64,000 bases of DNA, taken from contig OZ026844.1 of NCBI GenBank assembly GCA_964023205.1, positions 36,751,326 through 36,815,325 on the forward strand, written 5' to 3'. This DNA comes from Lutraria lutraria. Lineage: Eukaryota; Mollusca; Bivalvia; Venerida; Mactridae. Each line of letters opens with the position of its first letter. Positions within the stretch are counted from its first letter, which is position 1. Made by a program: the position numbers and the translations under genes. Below, piece by piece: positions 37,254 through 49,745 of this stretch. The notes beneath the pieces are model-generated. The model was given only the letters and a program-made list of their open reading frames with translations. It had not been told where the DNA came from and searched no databases.

Positions 37254-37622
37254 TGTGTTTCTTTCATTCATAAGATTAATTGAAATTTAATTGCTTAATT
37301 TACCATAGATAAAGTTTTTCTCTCATTATTAAGAACTATTCTAATATTACTGCTTGCATTAAAGTACATCCACAAAGATGAACTTAATCAGTGTAGAATT
37401 TATTTACTAAATGACCTTCATGATATTGCCTCATAGTTTGATAAGCAGGGATTGGTGATCCAGAAAATTGATGTTGTAGTTCACTGACTAGGATGAAATC
37501 CTGTTCAATTTGTAGTATTATAGGTAAACAAGCTCTTTCTTTTGAAAACATGCCAGTTGTGAGATCCCTTCCATCCTGGCATCACCAAACTTGTCTTGTT
37601 GTGTTCATGAGACAGAATCTAA

Positions 37623-37809
37623 AATCAAAGTACTGAATGTACTCATGGAAATTGAACTTACATGGACTTGCACCGGGACTGCAATGTGGAATGGAAACAA
37701 GTTTAGCGATTGCATGGCAAATGTAGAAAAACATAGTACTTTGGTCTGCATCAAAATTCATGTCCCGAGTAAGTGCACTCACTCGGAGTGCATGAATTTT
37801 GATGCAGAC
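37623..37809 (-). mobile_element. Family A element, copy 6, with inverted 5' duplication
   Basis: On the - strand it runs from AATCAAAGTACT (right end) through the full body. At its left part the sequence turns round: GTCTGCATCAAAATTCATG (37744-37762) is perfectly mirrored by CATGAATTTTGATGCAGAC (37791-37809), with a 28-nt spacer that itself pairs (CCGAGT/ACTCGG). The usual left hairpin is missing. The antiparallel frames at 37582-37782 and 37591-37833 are shadows of the repeat. Confidence 0.85.
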
Positions 37810-38583
37810 ATGACAACAAGGTTTTATAATTGATTTGTCCTTACAAAGTGTAACACATGAAAGGAAGGTATTACATCTAATCTACAGCCATTAAGACATT
37901 ATTAACTCATTGACATACATCATACAGACCAGGATGGTGTATAATTTGACATACATTTCATATACTTAATGTTTTCTTCATGTGTCTATCAGCTAAATTG
38001 ACTGGTAAATTGATAAAAATTCACATCTCCAGGTAATTATATACTGTATACATTGAACATGATTATGTTAAGCTACTTGTTTGATCCGTTGAGAGCTGTA
38101 TGTAAGATTGACATACCAGATTTTCTGCCTTAATTTATCACAATTCGTATTTATCCATTGCAGTTATATAAATGTTTACCTATAATTTTAATGAAATATA
38201 CATATTTAATGTTATTACACTGTCAGGATTATCTGTTGAACTTTTTAATTGAAATTCAAGATTAAGATGCTGAATGTTTCTTCTTCTAAAGCATCCACAA
38301 GGATGGCATACATTTAAGACACTCAGACACTGGTACTTCCTAAGATAAACTTGATGAAATAGTTAAGATGTTTTGTTATGTTGTTTTAGCTTTTTGTCAT
38401 AATGGCATCTTTCAGATCATCTGTATTTCTCTTTCATACCTTATCAGGTTGGGACTGCTCTTCAGTCACTGGTCTCAAAGTTAGTCAAACATTAACTTTA
38501 TCATATGTGTTCTATAATTGTCTTTTCAACCTCAATCTTGTTGCATTACTATGTGTATGCAAATATGGATACATATATTATTG

Positions 38584-38765
38584 TACAGTAAAATCTGAGA
38601 ACAATGTTCATCCTAGGGAAATACATAATGTGACCTTGATTGACAGATGGCCTTGACTTTGAGGTCATTTTGTTCTAAATAATCTATGACAGATTTTAGA
38701 AGAATGGCCTTTATTCACCAGGCGGCCATGATTCACGGGTGGATGCAAGCACAGGTTTGACTGTA
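38584..38765. mobile_element. TA-flanked MITE, CAGTCAAACCTG ends (copy 1)
   Basis: Ends CAGTAAAATCTG and CAGGTTTGACTG form an imperfect terminal inverted repeat flanked by TA on both sides (38584-38585, 38764-38765). TA target duplication and CAGT termini fit a Tc1/mariner-type MITE. Internal GGCCTTTATTCAC is shared with the copy at 54616. Confidence 0.75.
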
Positions 38766-39403
38766 TATGATGAAAATATATACTTATAATGTGTATGCAC
38801 TCTGAACACACAGTATGTTAACTTATACCTCTAAACATTATTAATGTTTTATTGATACTATCGTCTATTGATAAATTGTCTTTTAAGACATCTGTTTGTG
38901 TGTAAATGTTTTCATACAATTGTAATGGATTAAATACTACTACATTGATATCATGTGTATTAAATTCTGATATTTTCACACATTAAACAATAACTCTGTC
39001 TTATAGTACCGGGTAATTACAATATTGATACTAGATCAATAATGGTATTTTCTTATTTTTGGCAACTTAATGACATATTAACAGTTGTTTGCTATGAAAA
39101 TTTGTTGCTTAGTTTTTTTGGCATTCTTTCCAAAATTTACCTCAGAATTCTTCGTACTTTTTATCTTTTATTAATTTCTGTTGAAAAGGTCAGACACTCC
39201 TCATAAAACTTCAGTGAGATAAAAATGTTGAAGTTGTACTCGTGTAGTATGATATTTTTTAGTTTGGTCTGTATGATAAGAAGTCTCTATAGTGTTCTTA
39301 AAGGCCTCGTGTAGTAGATCTTTTTTGGATGAAAAAATCATGTTTCTTACACAAACAATATTTTCAATATATTTTTCAATATATTGGCCGTTAAATGTGT
39401 ACT

Positions 39404-39466
39404 AGACCCGCCTCCGTGGTCGAGTGGGGCGTAAAACTTGATATAAACAAAATAAACAAAAAAAAT
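39404..39466 (+). mobile_element. SINE family S1 remnant (head joined to tail)
   Basis: AGACCCGCCTCCGTGGTCGA of the S1 head is joined directly to GGGGCGTAAAACTTGATATA and an (AAAC)-like tail. The whole body, about 200 nt, is deleted. The junction is at GAGTGG/GGGGCG. Confidence 0.85.
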
Positions 39467-39469
39467 GTT

Positions 39470-41762
39470 CTATAAATGTTTATACTACCAAACTCCTTTA
39501 ATAGCTGGACAAGTTTTTCCAGAGTAGTGGCCCCTGAACTATCGCATTAAAGTAATGATATTTTATGAAAGTGCCAGTCAATAATTTTTCACAAAAAAAT
39601 TATACGTTATACAATCGTCCTTTACTTATTTATGTTGGCCCTAGACGGTATGTAAAATATATTTTTTATTCATGTTAGTAGATGTGTTATAAGATTGAGA
39701 GTTTACAAGATGATACTTTAAACAGGGTTATATGTTTGGCCTCAGTTTGCAACATTAAGATGTAGGTCTAGTAATGAAAATTATGGTATCTTGTTCCAGT
39801 TTAATTTTCATGTCTGGTGTGGCTTTATACAAATACTAAATCTATCTACCTACTGAATTTAGATGGAAACTAATCTAAAGATGGTGGATGTTTTTGGGGA
39901 TTTTTTTTCGCCTGACTTTTATTACCTATAGACAGAAAAGTTTATCTAGAATATTTGGGAGAGTCGCATGCTGTGAACACATCAAACCTTGATGTGTGAA
40001 ATACCTCATTGAGTGATCTGTTAGAATACTGCCTGGAATACTGTTTTAATTGATTGAATATCTGTATAATTGACATTAATTATCAGTTTTACTTGGATTT
40101 TAACATGTTCCTAATAGTGTGTAATTGGTGATTAATTAGTTTTTTGGGAGGTGATGAGATATTTGGAGTTTAACATATTAATTTTAGGCTATATTGATAT
40201 GATTGGTTGACAGATATTTCTACCAGGATGGCTTTGTTTTTCTGGAACCCTGGAGCATTTCTGAACGAGAACAGGTGAAACTTTCAAAGTCTTTGTCATC
40301 TTTGTCACATGATAATATATTAATGTTCTGTCATTCTTCGCATTTCATAAGTTATTTATGCTTATCTTGCCCTTTAAAAATCCCTTTTTTTTAAAGTCAT
40401 ATATGTATGTGAATAATGACAGTTTGTACCCAATACTGTAGAAATGTTGGGTGTTACAATTTAAATGTTCTGAGAGCATACCATGTATCTACATGTGGAT
40501 CCTGTTTCTACATGTTGGTCTGTACTGAATCATTGTATTACAGATTATATATACTGAGTGATTATGAATTTTATAAAATAATTACTTATTTGACCCATTT
40601 TGTTATGATACAAATGTATGCTTACATGACTGTGCTTGTGCAAGGTTGAAAATAAATCTTTAGTCACAATGATGTACTAATTTTTAGTGGCCTGTGATAT
40701 CATTTTGATCTACACAAGCATGAATAAAAGAAAGGGGGTTATTTTTCATTAATATATATGAAATTGTTATTCCCTGGCAGTCGCTTGTTTAGAGAAAAGG
40801 ATTTCTTTGACAACGATATTGCAGATTATATGACAGTTTTCTCTGTTTGACTTGTGATTCATCCTGACATGATATTAATTATGGTTTACCCTAGTATGTT
40901 GTTTGAAGTATCAAATATCTATAAAATTCATTTTCTTATAGCATGTTTAGAGTCATACTTAATTGGCCTTTTACAAGAAGGTCTTACAGTCTAGTCGGAA
41001 AATGTGCCATATGTCTGTGTTGGTCAGAAGTTTGATCTCTGTGTAAATTGTATATTTATGTCAAATGGTTTGAACATAAAAGTGTTAGGTTCTAATACTG
41101 GTTGTATTAATTAAACAAGATTACATTTAGTGGCTGTGTTGAACAATGATTGTGTCACAAATATCAATATCATCATGATGTTCTGTGGTGCCACAACATT
41201 TACTGTAAATAGAACAATATCTCCATGTAATCAAAGGTGTTGGCCGTGGACCATTAAAGAAACCTAACACTGACACCCACACTCATACCCGCACTGACAC
41301 ACCCACATTGACACCCTGATGGTACTGGAATCTGCTTGTGTCTATGCCGGTATATTAACATTGGTTGGTGTACTCAATGAAATACCAAATTAAGTCTTTA
41401 CTTTATACAATGTTTCTGGGGTAGCACCTGAGTTTTACCTTTAATTGCTATTAAGATTCTTAATTGATATATACTAGCAGGTGGTTCTCTTGCCAATTAT
41501 GTTTAGCTCAATAATAAGTGGATGTTTTTTCTACAGAAATTATAGACTGGTTTTATGATCTTGAATACTTAACAGAAAGATTGTCTGTCTTGTTTTTACA
41601 ACAAAGCTTTCAAACTGCAGTACCTAATGATGATGAAACTATTGTGCAACATAAAATGTACAAGTTTTTACTTGTATAAGTCAATTAGATGGCCTTTTAT
41701 CTTATTGAACCAACTATCGCTGTGTAAAACACTGCTCTAGTTTGAAGTCCAGTTGAAGTATG
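39470..41762 (+). other. Intron-like sequence, no gene seen
   Basis: Frames at 40203-40394 and 40416-40649 (+) show no domain. A short ACACCC/ACTGACAC-rich patch lies at 41264-41322. Confidence 0.45.
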
Positions 41763-41899
41763 TTTGGAAACTGGAGGTAGTTTAGCTTCCATAGCCGTCA
41801 CTCGCTTGGCGCGCATGAATTTTGATGTAGACCTAAGTACTACATTTTTCTACACCCGCCAACTACATATAGTCTACATATAGTGCCCATTTGATGTTG
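41763..41899 (+). mobile_element. Family A element, copy 7 (3' truncated)
   Basis: The left part is well kept: TTTGGAAACTGGAGGTAG, TTTAGCTTCCATAGCC, CTCGCTTGGCGCGCATG. After CTACACCCGCC a small duplication (ACATATAGTCTACATATAGT) replaces part of the body, and the right terminal hairpin is absent. Confidence 0.8.
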
Positions 41900-42227
41900 T
41901 TATTATTACCTCAAGGATATTCAAAAATCTATCTTCTTAAATTTTGTGTCTGCAATCACTGTAGATACATTAAATCTTTGTCCCATTTTCAGGATGAAAT
42001 TACAAAAAAAGAGTTCAATGCCTTTGTGCTGTAGACACTTGATCTAAACAGTGTATTGCTTGCACAAAGTAAGGCTGCGATTCAAGACAGAAACAATTGT
42101 AGTCTAAAAGGGACCTATTGCTCTAAATCTTAATTATGTGATGATTTTTATGATACATTATATGTAGATATACTTACACCATAATACATAGATTTAAAAA
42201 TGTTTAGTGGATTGGAGTTTAGCTTAG

Positions 42228-42390
42228 GACCATGTTTCTTTATGTGAGAAAGTAGGCAGTTGCTTACGGAGGAATTGGGCGTATAGTACTGATTCTTCCC
42301 AGGAACGATGGTTAGGTGAACTGTTCGTCTCATATGACTCTGACTACTGATAAGGGGCGTAGAACTCAAAACAAACAAAAACAACACAAA
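42228..42390 (+). mobile_element. SINE family S1, 5' truncated copy
   Basis: It begins at CATGTTTCTTTATGTGAGAAAG, lacks the tRNA head, keeps TTCTTCCCAGGAACGATGG and AAGGGGCGTAGAACTC, and ends in an AAAC-type tail. 5' truncation is typical of incomplete reverse transcription. Confidence 0.87.
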
Positions 42391-42811
42391 TGATTAAATG
42401 GATTCTTCATCTTTTAAGTTAAGTTCATCATGTGGATTGAGAGAATAACATGGCAGTAGTTTTTACTGATTTATCTACTTGGAAATTTATAAGTTTGTCT
42501 ACTTACTGACTCATACAGCTGTTTCTGTTCTGATAAAACTCAAGCATTTTTTTTACATAGAATTAAGTTAATCGAATGATAGCAATATCCTGACATTGGT
42601 TTTTTTATTTTGTACTTTATTCCTCAATGGTTTGGTACTAGACATGTAATGTTGCCAGGCATTGGCTTTGATTGGAATTATCACTACCTTACCTTTATGC
42701 ACATTATTATAATGCTTTTATGTGTTATCATTTGTATGTACTACCTACAGAATAATCTCTATAATTCTAAAATCATTCAAAAGTCAATGGTGCGGTGCAA
42801 TCTATATTTTT

Positions 42812-44004
42812 GGACTTGATTTTTATCAAAATCAAGTCCTTTGTAATCGTTGACTTATATTTGTCGCTGGACTCCATAACAGCTTGGTTAAAAGGATGCC
42901 ACATAAAGGAAATAGTACGCAACTAAATGGTATGTTTATATAGAAGTATCTGGAATCTTTCCCCAATTAAGTGTGTCAGATCTAAATACATTTCAAATCA
43001 TTGTATTGTAACTACATGGAAAAAGTCATGTATCTAAATAAGTGCTTGTCGGTAGATACATGAGATTTTCAAATGCGTAGAATTAAAACCGCGTATTCAC
43101 TGTCCAATAAAATATCTTGCCGTAAAAGTAGTTCTACTTTCGGTTTTCGTTCGATAGTTCAGAAAAATCTCAACGGACGTATTCATGCATTTGCAACAAT
43201 CTACCATCGATGTGTGTGTTTTGTGCCTTTCTAACATTTCTTAATATTACAAAGCGAATTCTCATTTAATCGTATTCCGTGATATTCACACCAACTAGTG
43301 TTATTTTGATGACGGAATCGCTATTTATAGACTCACTCCCCGCAGTGGCTAGTAGCAAAGCGTAACCGATGTGGGGAGTTTGATTTATCGAAGGTTGAAT
43401 GTTAAAACTGCGGCTTAAGAATAATAATTCGAGTCGCTAAATACGAACGTAAATTACTGGATACGTGCTTTTAAAATTTACTGTTTAAGAGTTCCTTTTA
43501 CGCCAGATTATTTAGAATTACATAATCACGTCTGAATTTCATGCAACATCGGGTTAACTATAGGTCATATAGGTCTTACTCTACTGTGTCAGGACCTTTT
43601 TGATTTGAGTAACCCTGAATGTGTTCAATGCGACGATGTTCTGTTGTGTTAAAACCAGAAGAATCAATGTTTGTATTTACTGTTACTGAAGTGTTGTTTA
43701 CTAGTTTTGTACAATAAAGAGTTTTTAATGCAATTAAATTGTCCTCAATTAATGTGCTAATCATTAAACTTTCCAATATCAGGCTTTTTTCATTTTAAAA
43801 TTTTAGCAAAGGGACTATAGTAAAGCCCTAGCTTATGTCATTTACCTATATGCATATGACCTGCATTAGAATATGAATGAAAAATCGGTCCGTAATTTTA
43901 AATGTTAAAATATTTGTATGGGCTCGAACGATGTGGTTACACATTTCTCTCTTTTGTCTCGTATGGTAAAAATCAAGTCCGACAGTACTTTCAGTACTTT
44001 GATT
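42812..44004 (+). mobile_element. Family B Helentron-like element, copy 2 (1.19 kb)
   Basis: It is near identical to copy 1 along its length, including the left 12-bp hairpin, the CTCCCCGCA/TGTGGGGAG internal hairpin and the AGTACT-TTC-AGTACT end. Compared with copy 1 it has short extra segments near 43155, 43280 and 43580-43613, the last about 30 nt. Flanks differ from copy 1 apart from the T run, so this is a separate insertion and not a segmental duplication. Frames inside it are not protein-like. Confidence 0.82.
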
Positions 44005-44103
44005 ATAGATTATGTTCTTGTAGAATATTTGAACACTGCCTGATCTATATTGCTGTTGTTGAGTTGCATGTTTATGGTCAAGGTCACAATGAAAATGTAT
44101 TCC

Positions 44104-44284
44104 AAACAGTTTACATTCAGTGGAGTGGAATTAAACATTGCACCTACAGTCAAGGTCATTTGGTGACTTCCCACCTTTAACAATGGAGGTAGAGTCCCTA
44201 GCTTACTTAACCCAGGGTCACTGTTACAACCACCAACATTGGACAGCTCCCTCACATGTGAAATTCTGGATGGGATTTGAACAA
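44104..44284 (-). mobile_element. SINE family S2, copy 3
   Basis: On the - strand it reads TGTTCAAATCCCATCCAGAA (B box), TTTCACATGTGAGGGAGCTG, a GACCCTGGGTTAAG block, CCAAATGACCTTGACTGTAG, and GTGCAATGTTTAATTCCA. It lacks the front of the head. Frames at 44010-44255 (-) and 44138-44383 (+) overlap it and are shadows. Confidence 0.78.
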
Positions 44285-44591
44285 TTTACATTTAATACAA
44301 GAGTAGAATGTTACATCTTCCTGTTGTTAGCTTATGACTTTGAACTCAATATGGACAGCATACTACGAACTTCAGACTCATGAATTTGAATCCTAGGGAA
44401 ACATGTAATTGTGTACTTATGATGTTTGGTTGAAGACATTATGTCATGTCCTGGACAATTGTTCTCAGTGTCACTGACTTGCGTGATTGATGCGAAAAAG
44501 GTTGGCTAGGCTTTGTAGAAAATAAGATTAATACTGGTACAGAATCCAGAAACACTGTTTGTCATGCAGGCTAACTGCCCACCTGGACTTA

Positions 44592-44740
44592 TCATAGTAC
44601 TGAAAGAACTCATGGAAACTGAACTTACATAGACTTGCACTGCAACATGGAACAGGAACTAGTTTAACAATTGCATGGTGGATTTAGAAAAACTTAGTAC
44701 TTTGGTCCACACCAAAATCTATGTGTGCTGAGAAAGTGCT
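44592..44740 (-). mobile_element. Family A element, copy 8
   Basis: On the - strand the right end (AGTTC-TTTC-AGTACT, hairpin slightly damaged), GTTCAGTTTCC, CATGTTGCAGTGCAAGTCTA, ACAATTGTTAAACTAGTTCC-type arms and GGACCAAAGTACTAAG are clear. The left end fades out near AGCACACATAG. Confidence 0.85.
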
Positions 44741-44937
44741 ATTGAGGTCATGTGTAAAACCTGAAGAATTTGTGATAGAATGTACTTTACTCAGTGAATC
44801 ACATTGTACCCTATCTTATAAGCTATCAGTGGGGCATATGTGTTTTGCAAACTGCTTTTGTTCCCTGCAGTAATGGCAAATTGAAATGTTATGGTGTTGT
44901 GGCTTCTGATAAACAATCTAATTTATTCAGTTTAGTT

Positions 44938-45137
44938 NNNNNNNNNNNNNNNNNNNNNNNNNNNNNNNNNNNNNNNNNNNNNNNNNNNNNNNNNNNNNNN
45001 NNNNNNNNNNNNNNNNNNNNNNNNNNNNNNNNNNNNNNNNNNNNNNNNNNNNNNNNNNNNNNNNNNNNNNNNNNNNNNNNNNNNNNNNNNNNNNNNNNNN
45101 NNNNNNNNNNNNNNNNNNNNNNNNNNNNNNNNNNNNN
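44938..45137. other. Assembly gap, 200 N
   Basis: Exactly 200 undetermined bases. The round number implies a scaffolding join of unknown true size. Frames reported across it (for example 44794-45141) are artefacts. Confidence 0.99.
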
Positions 45138-46573
45138 ATAAAACAAAATCTAGCTTCTTGTCAACGTATGGTGTAGGTTTCTTATAGAACTCAATCAGTG
45201 AAGTAATTCATCTAATACACCGTTATCTTCACAGAAGAAAATAAAAAAGATAGTTACGAAAATCTGCAAATTTATTCATTTCAAGTGTTTTTGTCAGAAT
45301 TCCACGTAAAGTTCCTTGTTGGATTAAATCTTTGGTGCATATTTCACCAGATGGTTTTCTAGTGATGGTAGGCAGTCTAATTGTTTTCTATTAAATGTAT
45401 GTGTACTGTATAATCAGCTTTTATCATCTCACAGGGAGAGTTTGTAATGTGTATATACAGTGTACCCTGATATCACAATCCCCTGCTGTTTACTGTTTGC
45501 AACTTCTTAGTGCATTATCATCCTGTATCTCACAAAGTTTTGGAATGATAGTAAACATACTTCACATTTCTTATTAAATCTTGATGGGTTTCATTTACCT
45601 TTCATCAAGTTTCAGAATTACTTTCTAGAATAATATAAGTCTTAGGTGAAAATAACTAAATATATCTTATAAGCTTTTAGTATTATTGTTCTCTGATTTT
45701 ACTCATTGGTTCATTATTTCATGGATCTGTTTGCAGTTAATTAAATCATGTCATTGTCACATGTATTATGTATCTTAGCATTTCTCTTTCATTTGGCTTT
45801 GCATATCTTTGTAGGCATATTTGTTGTTTGTTGGTTTGATAATGCAGATATAAAATTTAATACTTTGTTAGTTAAGGATGCCTTGTATCCCATTGGCTTA
45901 CTTGTCAGAATATTTCTTCTTCATACTATTCTTTGGTTGTTCTATATATACTCTACTATATCTTATATAGGTGTGTATGAAGACCTCCCCTGGCAGCAAA
46001 AGATGATCAGCTTCCAGTGATCTCCCCTTGGAAAGGAATTCATGAAATTATACATTTTTCTTTAACTATTCTTGCATTCTTCATGATGAGTTCATGAAGT
46101 ATAAACAACTCCTTGACAGGAGAGCTCTGATCAATTGTAAGCTGTTCATCAGAAGCAGTATTCTTGTATCATATTTTATTGGTCTTTCTATCCTGTGATT
46201 TTCATGTGTCTACAACTTGTTTGTTATGTGCTCTCACTATTTGGTATTGAATGATTACATTCTTAATTGGATTTGAATGCATTGTCAGTGAGTAAGGTGT
46301 GATTGCTTTAACTTTGTTCTAAAGTCACTTGCAGTTTCTTTTCTTATTTTCACACATATTCATATTATTTGTGTCTTCATAGATATAATTCTGTGATCCT
46401 GTGGCTGTTTAATGGTCTGAGGAATGTTGTGATACACTGAACTATAATTGTTCTGAATTGTGCAGCTATCCTTGATGGTCCAGTAAGCTCATGCTTTCAT
46501 ACAATTTATGCTCTTCAGTACAGCATCTTAGCATTAAAGCATGTTGTTATGTTTCTTCTAGTCTTCTGCTAAC
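45138..46573 (+). other. Intron-like sequence, no gene seen
   Basis: The 90-codon frame 45748-46020 (+) gives a hydrophobic, membrane-like string, but this is what T-rich + strand DNA yields by chance. It has no family resemblance or splice context. No repeat was recognised. Confidence 0.4.
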
Positions 46574-46578
46574 TTTTT

Positions 46579-47128
46579 GGAAATTGAACAATAATTCAGC
46601 TTTCCATATCCATCACTTGCTTAGCGTCCATGAATTTTAATGGGGACCAAAGTACTAAGTTTTCTACATCAGTCTTAAAGGCGCATACCCTACAACTTGG
46701 TGAATCTAGAATCAAGGCAAAATGATGATAAATTAGAAGCTTGTAAAGAAAAAAGCCGACGAAGATATTTCAGCCAAAAATTCATCCAATTAAAAATAAA
46801 ATCACAAAAATATTAGTTTCCATAAAAGATCGGAAACTCTTTGGAATTTGTTGTACAATTTTTGGATGGAAGTGATTTATTATTCATAGCTATGATTTTT
46901 GCGGCTAGTACCTAAAATAGTCATTTTATGACCCAAGTTCTTCTTGCAATTATCCATTATATATTGTTTTACATATACATCTAACACATTTTTACACTTT
47001 CACAGAATGTTTGTCAGTTGTAGGGTATGCCCCTTTAAACTACCGGTAGTACCTGTTTCAAGTTGCAGTGCATTGCAAGTCTTATAATGTAAGTTCAGTT
47101 TCTTATGAGTACTTTCAGTACTTTGATA
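46579..47128 (+). mobile_element. Family A element, copy 9, split by a MITE
   Basis: The left hairpin (GGAAATTGAACAATAATTCAGCTTTCC-like, arms mutated), TTTTAATGGGGACCAAAG and TTTTCTACATC are followed by a 356-bp insertion. The right half then resumes: AGTTGCAGTG, AAGTTCAGTTTC, AGTACT-TTC-AGTACT, TTTGAT. This dates the A copy as older than the MITE. Confidence 0.88.
46675..47038. mobile_element. TTAA-flanked MITE nested in family A copy 9
   Basis: Element 46679-47034 (356 bp) has 19-bp terminal inverted repeats (AGGCGCATACCCTACAACT on the left; the right end matches with one mismatch). It is bounded by TTAA at 46675-46678 and 47035-47038. TTAA duplication is the piggyBac-type signature, but the terminal sequence is not one I recognise as piggyBac. 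It is non-coding, and no second copy was seen in the window. Confidence 0.88.
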
Positions 47129-47129
47129 A

Positions 47130-49635
47130 TTCTGCTGATTTCAGTTACCTCTGAAACAATTGTGTATCTCTTTGTTGTTTCTAGTGTTACATAATAAACA
47201 CTGTTTCATTGTAACAGATGTTTGTTAACATTGTTTCCAGTTATCTCTCTCCACCATGACAGGAGTTTATGCTCCAACAACAATATATCATCACAGTATT
47301 GTTTTGGAATGGTCCAATGATAATATATAGTTAGTGTAAGGCTTGCACTATGGCTCTTTATCTTAACAATTTGTTGATATGTTTCAAGTGAAAAGAAGAC
47401 CATTAATATGATAAGAGTTTGAAGTGGAAATGTTGGGTCTGGTGTTAGATTGGAGATCTAAGGGCAGTTATCATATGTGCTCTCGTGTCAGACCGTGTCA
47501 GACCGTACCAAGTTCATTTATGTTGATTGATAATAAAATTTGATGATTGTTTTATCTCCCACAATCAGAGATTTTGGACTATTCCGTGTGTATTTTTGGA
47601 ACAGTATAATCGGATTGTTCCATTATATGCTGAGGATTATTTCTTTGATTTTTTTATAGCCGTTTTTATCAGCATATCATAATTTCTTCTTCCAGATTCT
47701 GGATTAAAACATCTAGAACATTCAATTCAGATTTATAAGAAAGAGTTAATGTAAAAAAAAAACATTCCGGAACTTAAAAAATGTTTTGATATGGTACAGA
47801 CAAATTTCTTTTGCTATCTTGTCAGTCAGCTCGGACACTAATTGATGATTAAATGTGTCAGTATTTGATTAATGAAATATTTTCTTGGTCAAAAATATTT
47901 ACTGATTGTTATCAAGCAAAAATTCTGACATTTTGAGTGCTGCCAATTATTCCATAAAATATGGAGGTTCTTGACCATCAACTGGTAGTCTTTACAGGAA
48001 GTTAAACATTAATATACATTCTCATGTGAATATCATAAGTTCAGATTTGTGGCTAAATTTACTGGTTTATGATCGGTCAATGGTCTAGTTCTGTACCTTC
48101 TTTATTTCTTAGTTTTCTCTTGGACTTAATGATCTTTGGATTTTGGACTAATACGATTTTTGCTTTATACAACTTTGAGCTGACTGTATAAATGGTAGCA
48201 TGTATATTCTGTACTCAAAAGTGTTGTTTTTGAAAAATCTTAATTTTTTTCAGAAAAATTACCTTATAATTAGTGAATTTATATGCTTTATACTGTATAT
48301 TGTGTTGAATGGTAAAATTGCATTTTTTTAATAAGGGAAATAACTCAAATAGAGTTGTTCATATGTGAATCATAAGTCCTTACAGAGTTCTTTCCCTTAG
48401 TATAAAATTTTGCCAGATGCATGTACATTTGTATCAGTTAAGTTCTGTCTCTATCCAGAGTTGTCCTTCATTATCCCTCACATACATCACTTCTGTCAAC
48501 ATCTCAACTTTTACTAATGGTACAAATTTTATAACTTAATGAAACAATTTCTTTGTTGAGATTGTCTGCTCACATGATATACACATTGCCTGAAATAAAA
48601 AGATAAGATGGAGGTCTGAGACACCATTATAAATGTCTGGTACACTCTGTGGAGAATTAAACATCAGAAATATAGACCTGAATACCATAACTAAGGTTGC
48701 AGGTATCTTTTGTCTTTGATACGTCCTTGTAATGTTTCTCTATTCTAAACAAACATAAATTTCAAAAGCATTGCCAAGAAATACACTTGATGTCTAGGAA
48801 AAACATACACAAAGTTTTACAATAATGAATTTGGCAAAATACTATCTGATTATCTCTATGAATTAAATATGCCAAGTAATTATAAACTGTGTTTAAAAAA
48901 CATTCTCTGTTCAACTGATATGGTCTCATGCTGGCTCCTTTTTCCTACTTTTTATTCTTTGAGTCCTGAAATAATCTTTTATTTCAATGTCACCCATGGG
49001 AAGATTTTCTTCAGTCAGTAGATTGTGATCTTATGACACTTTAATTTATTTATATGATGAAGGCCATTGATTATACATAGTTTTCTATATCTTGTAAAGC
49101 TGTACTGATATCATACTGTGCATTAGCAATTTATATTTCATTCTGTCTTGAATTCAGTTTTTGTATTATTTAGCTGAGATCTTCTAGATGTGTGCTTTCA
49201 TTTATAGCATACATATATCATGCTGAGACGTAGGATTACAATATGGAGAAAATATGTGTTTGTATTCAAATTCTGACAGTATTGAAATAAAAACTAATAA
49301 AATTTCACCACAATATAGTCGTAACTGTGTTTACAAATATTATATAAAGTGAATGTTGTTACAATGTTTTAGATGCTGATCAGACAGTTTTATATCATCT
49401 AGAAGTAGGTGAATGTGTATACTGGTTGTTTAGTTTATGATTTATATATCTAGAGACTAAAATGTCAATCCTTGGTTTTTTTGGTACATAAAATACATGA
49501 TTGTAAAATTGCTAAATTGTTATCAGTGTATCACTTACAGAGCACACTGTCTGATTTATGTGATTTATGTATCATATAACATCTTAAAGTGTAAACTCCT
49601 TTAATAATAGCGGCTCAGATCTTCATGCACTGTTA
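47130..49635 (+). other. Intron-like sequence, no gene seen
   Basis: GTCAGACCGT is duplicated in tandem at 47488-47507. A decayed AAGGGAAATAA/TTCTTTCCCTT pair lies at 48335-48400. The single - strand frame at 47206-47403 shows no domain. Confidence 0.45.
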
Positions 49636-49745
49636 TGTAGAAGATGCTGCCCAGCTAGTTTACTGAAGGTCTGAAGGTTCTATATACCCAGGTGTAAGCC
49701 TCGGGTCTTCCACCATCGATAGAGCTTGAAATTCAAGTGGAATGA
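49636..49745 (+). mobile_element. SINE family S2, fragment (copy 4)
   Basis: Only the central and 3' body is recognisable: GATGCTGCCCAGCTAG, CTATATACCCAGGTGTAAGC, CTCGGGTCTTCCACC, ATAGAGCTTGAAATTC. The head is lost or decayed. Confidence 0.65.

Noticed and set aside
41985..42035. Acceptor-like CCCATTTTCAG followed by a short open frame.
   Set aside because: The frame closes with TAG within 42 nt and no donor follows, so an exon is not supported.
44794..45146. Frames of 115 and 85 codons.
   Set aside because: They run through the N gap.
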